A DNA stretch of 64,000 bases from Candidatus Symbiopectobacterium endolongispinus (GTDB lineage Bacteria; Pseudomonadota; Gammaproteobacteria; Enterobacterales; Enterobacteriaceae), in the NCBI RefSeq assembly GCF_018777385.1, contig NZ_JAFJYB010000001.1, positions 1,178,001-1,242,000 on the forward strand, given 5' to 3'. A program made the translations under genes and the position numbers. Positions 41,599 to 51,527 of the stretch are shown here, one piece after another. Numbering within the stretch: position 1 is the stretch's first letter; each line of letters starts with the position of its first letter. The notes under the pieces are model-generated. The model had not been told where the DNA came from. It was given only the letters and a program-made list of their open reading frames with translations, and searched no databases.

Positions 41599-41612
41599 TA
41601 TCCAGTATCCAG
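41599..41612. repeat. 7-bp tandem duplication in mdoG
   Basis: TATCCAG occurs twice without spacer; one copy restores the MdoG frame, so this is a recent duplication. Confidence 0.9.
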
Positions 41613-41996
41613 GACGTGACAGCGTGGTTGATGTTCAGGCTAAAGTGTTCCTGCACGCTCGCGTCGGTAAACTGGGGCTGGCACCGTTAACCAGTATGTT
41701 CCTGTTTGGGCCGAACCAGCCTTCTCCCACCTTGAACTACCGTGGGGCGTTGCATGACTCTAACGGTTTATCTATTCACGCGGGCAACGGTGAGTGGATT
41801 TGGCGTCCGCTGAATAACCCGAAACACCTGTCTGTCAGCACCTATTCGATTGAAAACCAGAAAGGCTTCGGTTTGCTGCAACGTGGGCGTGACTTCTCCA
41901 GCTATGAAGATCTGGATGACCGTTACGATCTTCGTCCTAGCGGCTGGGTTGAAACCAAGGGCGAGTGGGGTAAAAGGAAAGTCGAACTGGTGAAAA

Positions 41997-42047
41997 TTCC
42001 GGCGTCCAGAAACCAACGATAACATCGTTGGTTTCTGGACGCCGGAA
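41997..42047. repeat. Perfect inverted repeat, 24-bp arms and 3-nt loop, in mdoG
   Basis: The arm at 41997-42020 is the exact reverse complement of 42024-42047; the loop is AAC. The right arm reads as normal MdoG (IVGFWTPE). The left arm differs from the expected coding sequence by a 2-bp loss that makes it match the right arm exactly. Confidence 0.95.
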
Positions 42048-42465
42048 GCGCTGCCTGAAATTGGTAAGCCGCTGGAAGTGGGTTATCGCCTGCACTTCAC
42101 GCGTGACGAAGAACAATTACATTCACCTGAATTGGCCTACGTTCAGCGCACCATGCGTTCCAGTGGGGATGTGAAACAGTCTAACCTGATTCGCCAACCG
42201 GATGGCACCGTTGCGTTCCTGGTCGATTTTGCCGGCCCGATGATGAAAGAGATGGAAGAGGCAACGCCTGTGTCGTCTCAAGTCAGCATCGGCGACAACG
42301 GTGAAATCGTTGAGAATAATGTTCGCTATAATCCGGTAACGCGTGGCTGGCGTTTAACACTGCGTCTGCGTGTGAAAGATCCTAAACAGCCAACCGAGCT
42401 GCGCGCTGCGTTGGTGAACGGCGAAACGCTGTTATCGGAAACCTGGAGCTATCAGCTACCTGCCA

Positions 42466-44979
42466 ATGAATAAGTTAATTTCGAGCCCTGATTATATCGG
42501 GAAATTGCCTCTGTCCGCGCAAGCGGCGGAGGCGTTGCCTCAGGCAGAGAGTAAAAGTCTCTCTGCAATACATCTGGCTCTGGCGCAGGGAGAATCCCCT
42601 GCGACGCTGCTGACGGAAGACGATTCGCCGCTGCAATCTGTCAAGGCGCGTCTGGATGCCGCCTGGCCCGATACGGCAACGGCGGTTAAACCGGTGATTG
42701 TTGATAAAGAAGGGCGTACCGCATTACAGGCGATGCCCACGATCAAACGTGCGTCGATGTTTCCTGACATGTGGCGCACCAACCCGCTGGTACGCTGGTG
42801 GGAAAGTATGCTCGGGCGCTCCCCGGCGCCGGGTCGTCCGCATGCCAGCCCGGAAGAGAAGATTGCCGAGAACCGCTGGAGAATGGTGGGGACGTTGCGC
42901 CGTTACACCCTGCTTATCTTGACGTTGTTCCAAACGGCAATCGCCACCTGGTACATGAAAACCATTTTGCCTTATCAGGGATGGGCGCTGATCGATCCGT
43001 TCGCAATGGTGAATCAGCCTTTCCTGCGCTCCTTTATGCAGGTTCTGCCTTATATCCTGCAAAGTGGCATTCTGGTGCTGTTTGCCGTACTGTTCTGTTG
43101 GGTCTCTGCCGGTTTTTGGACTGCGCTGATGGGCTTTTTACAACTGCTGATCGGCAAGGACAAATACAGTATCTCGTCAACGACGGTAGGGGATGAGTCG
43201 CTCAATCCCGAGCACAGAACGGCGTTAATCATGCCTATCTGTAACGAAGACGTTGAGCGCGTGTTCGCTGGATTACGGGCGACCTACGAATCGGTGGCAG
43301 CGACCGGACAGCTCGATCACTTCGATCTGTATGTGTTGAGTGACAGTAACGACCCGGACAAATGCGTTGCAGAGCAGAAAGCCTGGGTGGACCTGTGCCG
43401 TGAAGTGGATGGGTTTGGCCGTATCTTCTATCGCCGTCGTCGTCGCGTGAAACGTAAGAGCGGTAATATCGATGATTTCTGCCGTCGTTGGGGCAGCCAA
43501 TACAGCTACATGGTGATATTGGATGCCGACAGCGTGATGAGTGGCGAATGTCTGACGCAACTGGTACGTCTGATGGAAGCCAACCCCAATGCCGGGATTA
43601 TCCAGTCTTCTCCCAAAGCGTCCGGGATGGATACCTTGTATGCACGCTGTCAGCAATTTGCCACACGTATGTACGGGCCGTTGTTCACCGCCGGTCTGCA
43701 CTTTTGGCAACTGGGTGAGTCGCACTATTGGGGCCATAACGCCATCATCCGTGTGAAACCCTTTATCGAGCACTGTGCGCTGGAACCGTTGCCCGGTGAA
43801 GGTTCTTTTGCGGGCGCGATTTTGTCTCATGACTTTGTTGAAGCGGCACTAATGCGCCGTGCGGGCTGGGGGGTATGGATCGCCTATGATCTGCCCGGCT
43901 CTTATGAGGAACTGCCGCCTAACCTGCTTGATGAACTTAAGCGCGATCGCCGCTGGTGCCACGGCAACCTGATGAATTTCCGGTTGTTCCTGGTGAAAGG
44001 GATGCACCCGGTACACCGTGCCGTGTTCCTGACCGGTGTGATGTCTTATCTTTCCGCGCCGCTGTGGTTTATGTTCCTGGCGCTGTCAACCGCACTGCAA
44101 GTGGTGCATACGCTGATGGAGCCGCAATATTTCCTCCAACCGCGTCAGCTCTTCCCCGTGTGGCCACAGTGGCGTCCTGAATTGGCAATAGCCTTGTTCT
44201 CGACCACATTGGTACTGCTGTTCCTACCAAAATTGCTGAGTGTGATTCTGGTATGGGCAAATGGGGCGAAACCTTACGGCGGTGCCGTGCGCGTTTTCCT
44301 GTCGTTACTGCTTGAGATGCTGTTTTCGGTATTGCTGGCCCCGGTGCGTATGCTGTTCCATACCGTTTTCGTGGTCAGTGCCTTCCTGGACTGGTCCGTG
44401 CAATGGAAATCGCCGCAGCGTGATGATGATGCCACGCCGTGGAGCGAAGCCTTCGCTCGTCACGGCTCTCAATTGGTGTTGGGGTTGGTGTGGGCCATTG
44501 GTATGGCTTGGCTGGATTTGCGTTTCCTGTGGTGGCTGTCGCCGATTGTTTTCTCGTTGATCCTGTCGCCATTCGTGTCGGTGATTTCAAGCCGTGCCTC
44601 GATTGGGCTGGCGTGCAAGCGTGCTAATCTTCTGTTGATTCCGGAAGAGTACGAGCCGCCGCGCGAACTGGTAGCGACGGACACCTATTTCCGTGCCAAC
44701 CGTGCGCGTAAATTGGAAAATGGTTTCGTGCATCCTTCTCTCAATGCGTTGGCGAGTGCAATGGCAACTGCGCGCCATGGCTTTAGCCGTGCGGTTGAGC
44801 AGGGCCGTGCCCAGCGCGTGGCTGATGCGTTGAAACAGGATCTGGATGCGCTAAGCGACAATCAGCGTTTGGTGCTGTTGAGTGATCCGGTGACGATTTC
44901 CCGTTTACACTACGCGGTGTGGCACGATCCGCAGCAGTTTGCCGCATGGCATCAGTGCTACCACGCACTGGAGTCCTGA
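42466..44979 (+). CDS. mdoH: Glucans biosynthesis glucosyltransferase MdoH
   Basis: MdoH (OpgH) is the inner membrane family 2 glucosyltransferase that polymerises beta-1,2-glucan from UDP-glucose. At 837 residues it has the normal length. The membrane segments near residues 140-220 flank the catalytic region: [27 protein letters not shown] (D-x-D), [20 protein letters not shown] and [10 protein letters not shown] (the Q/RxxRW motif). Several C-terminal membrane helices follow. Its ATG overlaps the mdoG stop. It is intact although mdoG is broken three times. Confidence 0.95.
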   Translation: MNKLISSPDYIGKLPLSAQAAEALPQAESKSLSAIHLALAQGESPATLLTEDDSPLQSVKARLDAAWPDTATAVKPVIVDKEGRTALQAMPTIKRASMFPDMWRTNPLVRWWESMLGRSPAPGRPHASPEEKIAENRWRMVGTLRRYTLLILTLFQTAIATWYMKTILPYQGWALIDPFAMVNQPFLRSFMQVLPYILQSGILVLFAVLFCWVSAGFWTALMGFLQLLIGKDKYSISSTTVGDESLNPEHRTALIMPICNEDVERVFAGLRATYESVAATGQLDHFDLYVLSDSNDPDKCVAEQKAWVDLCREVDGFGRIFYRRRRRVKRKSGNIDDFCRRWGSQYSYMVILDADSVMSGECLTQLVRLMEANPNAGIIQSSPKASGMDTLYARCQQFATRMYGPLFTAGLHFWQLGESHYWGHNAIIRVKPFIEHCALEPLPGEGSFAGAILSHDFVEAALMRRAGWGVWIAYDLPGSYEELPPNLLDELKRDRRWCHGNLMNFRLFLVKGMHPVHRAVFLTGVMSYLSAPLWFMFLALSTALQVVHTLMEPQYFLQPRQLFPVWPQWRPELAIALFSTTLVLLFLPKLLSVILVWANGAKPYGGAVRVFLSLLLEMLFSVLLAPVRMLFHTVFVVSAFLDWSVQWKSPQRDDDATPWSEAFARHGSQLVLGLVWAIGMAWLDLRFLWWLSPIVFSLILSPFVSVISSRASIGLACKRANLLLIPEEYEPPRELVATDTYFRANRARKLENGFVHPSLNALASAMATARHGFSRAVEQGRAQRVADALKQDLDALSDNQRLVLLSDPVTISRLHYAVWHDPQQFAAWHQCYHALES

Positions 44980-45010
44980 CGGTTTTACCGTAACAGTGTA
45001 TTTCATCAAT

Positions 45011-45041
45011 AAAAAACAGCGGCTATGCCGCTGTTTTTTAT
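45011..45041 (+). terminator. Rho-independent terminator of mdoGH
   Basis: Stem ACAGCGGC / GCCGCTGT with loop TAT, flanked by A and T runs, so it can also serve lpxL arriving on the other strand. Confidence 0.9.
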
Positions 45042-45063
45042 TGCGCGGAGAACATCCGGCGAT

Positions 45064-45984
45064 TTAATACAGAGTGGGTTCGCCTTCCGGACGCGTTTTG
45101 AAGCGGCGGTGTAACCACATATACTGATCGGGCGCCAGCAGCACATTTTGTTCTACCAGCGCGTTCATCCAAGCGGCTGTTGTGGCTTCATCATCTAACG
45201 GTACGCTGAGTTCAGCAGGCTGGATGATCAATTCATAGCCTTTCCCCTCCTCGCGCCGCCGAGGGACAAACGGCACAATGGCGGGTTTAGCCGCTTTTGC
45301 CAACAAATAACTCCCGCTGGTGGTTGCAGCACTCTCCATGGCAAAGAAGGGAACAAACACGCTGCTGCGCGGGCCATAGTCATGATCGGGGGCATACCAA
45401 ATAATCTCCCCCTGCTTGAGCGCACGGATCATGCCCTTGAGATCTTTGCGATCCAACATGGTCTTATTTGAGCGCATGCGGCCCCAGGTTTGCAACCAGT
45501 CAATCAGTTTGTTGTCATTGGGCCGATAAACACCGATCCCAGGGTTATGCATGCCGAAAATGCGTGCCCCCAGTTCCAGCGTAAGAAAATGCAATCCAAT
45601 CAGAAGTATGCCGCGTTTTTCTGCACGCAGTAGTTGTATATGCTCAAGGCCAGTGACATTAAACCAGCGGGCGATGCGCCAGTCGGGCCAAAACCAGGCC
45701 ATGCCGGTTTCTAGCAGCCCCATGCCCACGGATTCAAAGTTTTTACGCACCAATGCGGCACGCGCTTGTTCTGTCATCTCTGGAAAACAAAGTTCCAGAT
45801 TGCGCTCTGCAATGTGCACGCGGTGCTTCATAACGCGCATGGCGATACGGCCTAGCGCTGTGCCGAGACGATAAATAACCGGGTAAGGCAGTAACACGAC
45901 AAGATAGAGTATGGCGATCCCTAGCCAGGTCAACCAGTAACGAGGGTGTAACAATGAACGAGTGAATGATGGGAGTTGTGTCAT
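45064..45984 (-). CDS. lpxL: Lipid A lauroyltransferase LpxL (HtrB)
   Basis: LpxL adds the laurate chain to Kdo2-lipid IVA at the inner membrane. The 306-residue protein starts [17 protein letters not shown] at 45984, has one N-terminal membrane segment ([19 protein letters not shown]) and the acyltransferase H-x4-E motif in [10 protein letters not shown], then [20 protein letters not shown]. The frame is intact and no change is seen in key motifs. Gene position beside mdoGH and trhO matches E. coli. Confidence 0.92.
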   Translation of the reverse strand: MTQLPSFTRSLLHPRYWLTWLGIAILYLVVLLPYPVIYRLGTALGRIAMRVMKHRVHIAERNLELCFPEMTEQARAALVRKNFESVGMGLLETGMAWFWPDWRIARWFNVTGLEHIQLLRAEKRGILLIGLHFLTLELGARIFGMHNPGIGVYRPNDNKLIDWLQTWGRMRSNKTMLDRKDLKGMIRALKQGEIIWYAPDHDYGPRSSVFVPFFAMESAATTSGSYLLAKAAKPAIVPFVPRRREEGKGYELIIQPAELSVPLDDEATTAAWMNALVEQNVLLAPDQYMWLHRRFKTRPEGEPTLY

Positions 45985-46271
45985 GAGTTCCAGTATCAAA
46001 AAATGCAGGCGCAGTCATCCGCGCTTGTCGTTAAAAGAAATCAGTCACACCAAGTGATAGTGTCTAATGTGGTGCGGTGCATCAGCTATCGTAATGATGC
46101 GGGAAAACGTTCCGGTACAGGAAGGCTAACCCGCCGTAAGGCAATGTGGAATACTCCAAAATTCAATATCCGCCTTTTATCTTAGCATCGACGAATAATG
46201 ATGTTTAACCTTTGGTGGGATGTCTGTGCAGAAGAGACCCCTCCCGTTTGCGCCAGGGAGGGGAGGATTGC

Positions 46272-47366
46272 TTAATGTTGAAACAGGTTTTTAATGTGAT
46301 GCGGTTCACTACGCCAGAATTGCGGCGGCGTTGATACTTGCGCGCCCAGTCGTGCGACAACGTGCCACGGCCAGCGCGGGTTATAGAGCATGGCGCGCGC
46401 AATGCCGATAGCGTCCGCCTGCCCCGTTGCCACAATGCCTTCAGTCTGCTCGGCTTCTGTGATAAGGCCAACCGCGATGGTGGTGATCCCCACCTCACGC
46501 TTGATACGTTCAGCATAGGAGACCTGATAACTGGGACCTGGCTGAATGCGCTGTGCCGGAGAGAGCCTGCCGCTTGAGACATGCATAAAATCGCAGCCAG
46601 CGGCATGCAGTGCATGGCTGAGCGCTACAGACTGCTCGAGATCCCACCCGCCTTCTACACCATCGGTGGCAGAAATGCGTACGCCAACGGCTTTGTGGGC
46701 GGGAACAACCTCACGCACTGCGCGGAACACCTCAAGTACCAGACGCATACGGTTATTCAAATCCCCGCCGTAGCGATCGTCACGGACATTCGACAACGGA
46801 GACAGAAATTGATGCAGCAAATAGCCGTGTGCGGCATGAATTTCGAACACATCAAACCCGATGCGATCGGCGCGTTGAGCGGCATTGGCAAAAGCGGTGA
46901 CGACATCCGCAATCTGCTTTGTCGTCATTGCCGTTGGTGAAGATTCATTGTCATCATAAGGCAGGGCGGAAGGGGCAACAGGCTGCCAGCCTCCTTGCTG
47001 TTCGCTCACGCGAGCCCGTCCTTGCCACGGTACTGCGGTGGATGCTTTGTGTCCGGTGTGGTCCAACTGGATACCAAGCGGCATAGCAGAGTACGTATTA
47101 ACCGCGTTGACAGCCGTGGCGAGCGCCTGCTCGGTTTCATCATTCCACAGACCCAGATCCTGAGGAGATATACGGCCTTCAGGCACAACGGCTGTCGCTT
47201 CAATGATCAGCAATCCGGCACCTGAGTGGGACAGGTTACCTAAATGCATGGTATGCCAGGGGGTAGCCAGACCGTTCTGGGCCGCATACTGACACATGGG
47301 GGCAATGATAATGCGGTTGGGCAGTGTGACGTGGCCTAGCGTGAGTGGGGTAAATAGCCGGCTCAT
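46272..47366 (-). CDS. Old yellow enzyme family NADH:flavin oxidoreductase
   Basis: A 364-residue FMN-dependent ene-reductase of the YqjM/NamA type: MSRLFTPLTLGHVTLPNRI, APMCQYAA with the tuning Cys, GFDVFEIHAAHGYLLHQFLS and RYGGDLNNRMRL are family signatures, with the GLI ... ADAIGIARAML phosphate site at the end. Start at 47366 fits the family N-terminus; the frame is open further upstream. Odd point: the family segment QLAHAGRK reads QLDHTGHK here (about 47065-47090), placing Asp in a normally small position. Otherwise intact. It is inserted between lpxL and trhO relative to E. coli. Confidence 0.85.
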   Translation of the reverse strand: MSRLFTPLTLGHVTLPNRIIIAPMCQYAAQNGLATPWHTMHLGNLSHSGAGLLIIEATAVVPEGRISPQDLGLWNDETEQALATAVNAVNTYSAMPLGIQLDHTGHKASTAVPWQGRARVSEQQGGWQPVAPSALPYDDNESSPTAMTTKQIADVVTAFANAAQRADRIGFDVFEIHAAHGYLLHQFLSPLSNVRDDRYGGDLNNRMRLVLEVFRAVREVVPAHKAVGVRISATDGVEGGWDLEQSVALSHALHAAGCDFMHVSSGRLSPAQRIQPGPSYQVSYAERIKREVGITTIAVGLITEAEQTEGIVATGQADAIGIARAMLYNPRWPWHVVARLGAQVSTPPQFWRSEPHHIKNLFQH

Positions 47367-47565
47367 GGTGGGTTTCCTTAGCCAAGAAAAAACGAATAAA
47401 CCATCATACGCCGAGATATTTTTGCTGTGTCGATGATTTTCTCCATGCCGCACGAATTCCTCCTGTGGCGTAATTGCCGCGATCGGCTATAATCCCGCGC
47501 GTTACGCACATGTCTCCGTAACGTTATAATCTGGTTAACCATCGCTGAAGACAGGAACGTACACC

Positions 47566-48636
47566 ATGCCAGTGTTACACAACCGTGTTTCCAATGAGGA
47601 ACTGAAAGCGCGTATGCTCGCGGAAACCGAGCCGCGTACCACAGTTTCCTTTTACAAATATTTTGCGCTTGATGATGCACAAGCGTTTCGCGATAACCTC
47701 TACGTGCAATTTCTGCAATGTCAGGTATTTGACCGTGTCTATGTGGCAACTGAAGGTATTAATGCGCAGGTGAGTGTGCCTGCCAGCCGCTTCGACGACT
47801 TTAAGGCGGCGCTGTAAAGCGCGCATCCGGCGTTGGACAGTATCCGGCTTAATGTGGCACTGGATGATGACGGAAAATCCTTTTGGGTACTGCGCATGAA
47901 AGTTCACGATCGCATTGTCGCGGATGGCATCGACGATCCCACCTTTAATCCCAGCGATGTTGGTACCTACCTGAAAGCCGAAGCGGTTAACGCCATGGCG
48001 GACGATCCGGACACGCTGTTTGTCGATATGCGTAATCATTATGAATATGAAGTAGGGCATTTTGAAAATGCACTTGAAGTACCTTCCGATACTTTTCGCG
48101 AGCAATTGCCGATGGCCGCAGAAATGCTCGCTGATGCGCGTGAAAAAAATATCGTGATGTATTGCACCGGCGGTATTCGCTGTTAAAAGGCCAGCGCCTA
48201 TATGCGCCATCAGGGTTTCAAGAACGTTTATCATGTGGAAGGTGGCATCATTGAATATACCCGTCAGGCCAAGGCCCAAGGCCTACCGGTAAAATTCATC
48301 GGTAAAAACTTTGTCTTCGATGAGCGCATGGGGGAACGCATCACCGACGATATTATTGCCCACTGCCATCAATGTGGTGAACCGTGCGATACCCACACCA
48401 ACTGCCGCAATGCAGGGTGTCATTTATTGTTTATTCAGTGCCACAGCTGCCAGGTGTCCTATCAGGGCTGTTGTAGTGATGCCTGTCAGAGCGAGTTGGC
48501 GTTACCGCTGGAAGAGCAGCGTGAGCGGCGTCGCGGACGTGAAACCAGCATGAAGATTTTTAATAAATCACGCGATCGGCTCAGAGGGGCGTTGCATATC
48601 CCGGCGCCTGATGAAAACGGCAGCAGTGAACAGTGA
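47566..48636 (+). pseudogene. trhO: tRNA uridine-5-hydroxylation protein TrhO (YceA), two nonsense codons
   Basis: TrhO is a rhodanese-domain protein that hydroxylates uridine 34 of some tRNAs. It follows E. coli YceA along about 355 residues: [34 protein letters not shown], the rhodanese loop [24 protein letters not shown] and the Cys-rich end. In-frame TAA at 47815-47817 (before SAHPALDS) and at 48184-48186 (GIRC-stop-KASAY; E. coli has Glu) are the only lesions; the frame is otherwise unbroken. The second fits GAA to TAA and lies right after the catalytic loop. Confidence 0.92.
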
Positions 48637-48747
48637 CAGAGTATTCATGGGGCGCGGTTAATCAGGAAACTTAAGCGCACTGAATATGACGACACAGCCA
48701 TCAGGCGGTGTCGTCAAGGGATAATCGGTTACTGTGAAATCGGTAGA

Positions 48748-49002
48748 CTAGTGTTTAAGTAAATCTTGTGGCTGAAAATCTGTCGACTCAATTTTAGCAA
48801 TACCCGCTTCAAGAATATAAATAAGTTGCCTTGCTACATCGGTAGTAAGCCATAAGGTTCGGCCTACATTTGCCTCTGCGGGAGCTTGGTCTGGGGTGGT
48901 TAAATAATGCAAACGGATCATCATGGCGTCATAACTGTCAGCGGTGCTGATATCCCATCCTACAAGAGGATGTGTCTGAATAACTTCATTTTTTCTGTCC
49001 AT
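48748..49002 (-). CDS. bssS: Biofilm regulator BssS (YceP)
   Basis: 84 residues matching BssS: MDRKNEVIQTHPLVGWDIST start and the LHYLTTPDQAPAEANVGRTL core. In E. coli it is a small cytoplasmic protein influencing biofilm and signalling through indole and AI-2. Intact and in the conserved position between trhO and dinI. Confidence 0.9.
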   Translation of the reverse strand: MDRKNEVIQTHPLVGWDISTADSYDAMMIRLHYLTTPDQAPAEANVGRTLWLTTDVARQLIYILEAGIAKIESTDFQPQDLLKH

Positions 49003-49199
49003 ACATACCCCTTATTGACTAGTTACTAACATGAGTGACTAACGAGGCTTGGGCGGCTCCTTATTGACAAGAGCAACTTAAGTATACTGTGACTTTTGTA
49101 CAGCAGGTGAGTTATTTCGACTCTTTTTGCAAAGAAAAATTTCTGGATATGATATCCCCATATTTCAAGGGGATATCAGTCAGGCGGGCACAAAACAGG

Positions 49200-49466
49200 T
49201 TATTCGGCGCTGATACCGACATGCTTTTCAAACACGGCAATAAGCAACGCCAGATGTTTTTTGGTCCGTTCTGCGCGGTGTTCGTTGTGCGATTCCAGTT
49301 TCAAATTATGTAGCAACAGCTGTGCCGTTCTTTCATCCAATGCAAATGCCAGGGAGGAAAACGCCAGTTCCAGCGCATCAATCTTGTGCTGCTGGTCTCC
49401 AATAATTCGCCGAACGTCATGGCTTGTTCTGGTTTCTCTACCTCCATTGTCATGTCTCTCCGTCAT
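49200..49466 (-). CDS. Hypothetical helical protein, 88 residues
   Basis: A short, charged, helix-rich protein (QQHKIDALELAFSSLAFALD, then ERTAQLLLHNLKLESHN). The pattern of a leucine-rich helix pair vaguely recalls YecF (DUF2594), but similarity is too weak to name it. The start at 49466 is unsupported by a strong RBS. Intact. Confidence 0.55.
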   Translation of the reverse strand: MTERHDNGGRETRTSHDVRRIIGDQQHKIDALELAFSSLAFALDERTAQLLLHNLKLESHNEHRAERTKKHLALLIAVFEKHVGISAE

Positions 49467-49535
49467 CGACCATCTACCGGCTAGTGTGAAGACTACAAGG
49501 ATAAAATAGAAGGTCTCGATTATTAATGCCAGTGA

Positions 49536-49775
49536 TTATTCTGCACTAAACCAATCGTCGGCGCTCTCCCAGGTTTCCTGAAGAATTTCTGAAATTAACG
49601 CTTTATCATCCTTGTTTCCTCCCAATACGCTCAGATTGTTGGCTACAGCGTAACGGACCTGAATGGCACTATCGGGATAATAACGGTGTACGCGCTGGGT
49701 GAATTCGTGCGTCAAGGCTTCAAGGGCGCCAGCGGGTAAAGGGGCTGATTTGGCTAATGTGAGTTCTACGCGCAT
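49536..49775 (-). CDS. dinI: DNA damage-inducible protein I
   Basis: DinI tunes RecA filaments and the SOS response. The 79 residues follow E. coli DinI: MRVELTLAKSAPLPAGALEA, RYAVANNLSVLGGNKDDK and the end ISEILQETWESADDWF. GGAG lies before ATG 49775, and a LexA box is 18 bp further upstream. Intact. Confidence 0.95.
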   Translation of the reverse strand: MRVELTLAKSAPLPAGALEALTHEFTQRVHRYYPDSAIQVRYAVANNLSVLGGNKDDKALISEILQETWESADDWFSAE

Positions 49776-49792
49776 GATACTCTCCTTTAATT

Positions 49793-49812
49793 TACCGGTT
49801 ATTCATACAGTT
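49793..49812 (-). promoter_or_regulatory. LexA (SOS) box of dinI
   Basis: Minus strand AACTGTATGAATAACCGGTA matches the 20-bp LexA consensus at 14 positions and resembles the E. coli dinI box as I recall it. It lies 18 bp before the start codon, where LexA would block transcription. Confidence 0.8.
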
Positions 49813-49916
49813 AAAGGTCGGAGGGAGCAATAGTGCTGATACAAATATGTGGTGGTGAAATGCAAAGGCCGTTAAAAGCCTGTGCGCCGAGAATATGCAG
49901 CACACGGGCGGTGGGA

Positions 49917-50960
49917 TTAACGTACTTGCCAGTCCAAGGTTTGACCGGCAAGGAATGGTACTAGCGCGTCATCACCTAACGCGATGCTTTCCGGGAAGGT
50001 CGTGGGAGCCTTATGCAGTTCAATCCAGCCCTCATTGATCGGTAAACCGTAAAATGCGGGTCCATTGAGCGAGCAGAACGCTTCTAACTTATCCAGCGCG
50101 CCGATCTCTTCAAACACGGTGGCGTAGGCACAAAGCGCGGCCTGCGCGTTGAATACCCCGGCACAGCCACAACTTGCTTCTTTCTTGTGGCGCGCATGAG
50201 GCGCTGAATCCGTACCGAGGAAGAAACGGTCGGAACCACTGGCGACCGCATCGCGCAGTGCCTGTTGGTGAATATTGCGTTTCAGAATCGGCAGGCAATA
50301 CAAGTGAGGCCGCACACCGCCCACCAGCATGTGGTTGCGGTTAAACATCAGGTGTTGCGGCGTTACAGTAGCGCCCAGATAGCGATCGCCGTCCAACACG
50401 TATTGTGCGGCTTCGCGGGTTGTTATGTGTTCAAACACGATTTTCAGTGTAGGGAAGCGTTTGCGCAGCGGCTCCATGACTGATTCGATAAAACGGGCTT
50501 CGCGGTCGAAAATATCGATCGCTGGATCGGTCACTTCGCCGTGAATCAGCAGCGGCATACCGATGTCTGCCATCTGCTCAAGGATAGGGTAGATATTGGC
50601 GACATCGGTAACACCAAAACTGGAGTTGGTGGTCGCGTTTGCTGGATAGAGCTTGGCGGCGGTAAATACCCCTTGTTGGAAGCCTGCCACGACCTCTTCC
50701 GCGTCTAGCGAATCTGTCAGATAGCATGTCATCAACGGTTGAAAATCGTCACCTGCCGGGATCGCGGCGAGAATGCGTTCGCGATAGGCCAGCGCACTGG
50801 CGATGCTGGTGATCGGCGGTGTCAGGTTGGGCATTACAATCGCGCGGCCAAAATGACGACTGGTAAACGGCAACACGGTTGCGAGTACGTCATCGTCGCG
50901 CAGGTGAAGATGCCAGTCATCAGGACGGCGAATTTTTAATACGGTAGACAGTATTGTCAT
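49917..50960 (-). CDS. pyrC: Dihydroorotase
   Basis: PyrC closes carbamoyl-aspartate to dihydroorotate in pyrimidine synthesis. At 347 residues it is complete: zinc ligands in DDWHLHLRD near residue 15, the carboxylated lysine in [10 protein letters not shown], metal His in LIHGEV and EHITTREA, and the active-site Asp in FLGTDSAPH. The frame and all motifs are intact. Position next to dinI is as in E. coli. Confidence 0.95.
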   Translation of the reverse strand: MTILSTVLKIRRPDDWHLHLRDDDVLATVLPFTSRHFGRAIVMPNLTPPITSIASALAYRERILAAIPAGDDFQPLMTCYLTDSLDAEEVVAGFQQGVFTAAKLYPANATTNSSFGVTDVANIYPILEQMADIGMPLLIHGEVTDPAIDIFDREARFIESVMEPLRKRFPTLKIVFEHITTREAAQYVLDGDRYLGATVTPQHLMFNRNHMLVGGVRPHLYCLPILKRNIHQQALRDAVASGSDRFFLGTDSAPHARHKKEASCGCAGVFNAQAALCAYATVFEEIGALDKLEAFCSLNGPAFYGLPINEGWIELHKAPTTFPESIALGDDALVPFLAGQTLDWQVR

Positions 50961-51208
50961 GAAAGCGCTCCAGCGGGCTAAATGCTAAATGTCACGAGCA
51001 GATACGGCGGGACACAAGCATAAGCGCAAAGTGCTGGGAATGCACCCGTTTGTTGCTGGCGAAACCTTATTCGAAGCGAGTGGCGTTCTGTGCTAATCAC
51101 GGTGGTACAGAGTACACGGTGGGGAAAGAGTAGCGTATGGTAAGTCCCATCGCTAATTTCTCAGTCTGGCCATTCAAGGCCCGTTGGGATACCTAACAGG
51201 AGCAACAT

Positions 51209-51496
51209 ATGGAATTGCGTATTGTCGCCAGTATTCAGGCTAAACCAGAACACGTTGATGCCGTCGCACAAGCGGTGAAAAAAGTGGCGGCACCCAGTCG
51301 TGCCGAAACGGGAAACCTGCAATACGATCTGCACGAATCACTGGAAGCGCCGGGTACGTTCGTCTTTTTTGAACGCTGGGCAAGTCGTGAGGTCTTGACG
51401 GAGCACGAAGCAACCCCGCACTTTCAGCAACTGGTGACCGAGTTGGAAGGCAAAACGCTGGGTATGGTAATAACCCCGCTGCGTGCGCTGATTTAA
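51209..51496 (+). CDS. Antibiotic biosynthesis monooxygenase (ABM) domain protein
   Basis: A 95-residue ABM-fold protein, similar to YgiN-type quinol monooxygenases: ELRIVASIQAKPEHVDAVAQ start, NLQYDLHESLEAPGTFVFFE and the FxxxEHxAxPHFQ-like TEHEATPHFQQLV. CAGGAG is upstream of ATG 51209. Intact. It faces the truncated end of the receptor remnant, only about 30 bp away. Confidence 0.8.
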   Translation: MELRIVASIQAKPEHVDAVAQAVKKVAAPSRAETGNLQYDLHESLEAPGTFVFFERWASREVLTEHEATPHFQQLVTELEGKTLGMVITPLRALI

Positions 51497-51527
51497 GCTG
51501 CGATGTTTTCAATACAGATATAAAAAA

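Larger units (their letters stand above)
40900..42473 (+). pseudogene. mdoG: OPG biosynthesis periplasmic protein MdoG, three lesions
   Basis: MdoG (OpgG) is needed in the periplasm to branch osmoregulated glucans made by MdoH. The start is GTG 40900 with GGGAG upstream; a signal peptide ends at [11 protein letters not shown], as in E. coli. Lesions: TAA at 41053-41055 (KGY-stop-APKSN; E. coli has Glu); a 7-bp tandem duplication TATCCAG at 41599-41612 inside FVIYPGRDS; and a 2-bp loss within a 51-bp perfect inverted repeat at 41997-42047, where [16 protein letters not shown] is expected. The remainder is highly conserved ([36 protein letters not shown]). It overlaps mdoH by 8 bp. Confidence 0.92.

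Noticed and set aside
48184-48186. Programmed stop or selenocysteine in trhO
   Set aside because: The codons are TAA, not TGA, and no downstream structure was evident; a GAA to TAA mutation explains the second one simply.
48660-48725. Terminator after trhO
   Set aside because: A GACGACAC / GTGTCGTC hairpin is present near 48690-48715 but has no T tract on either strand.
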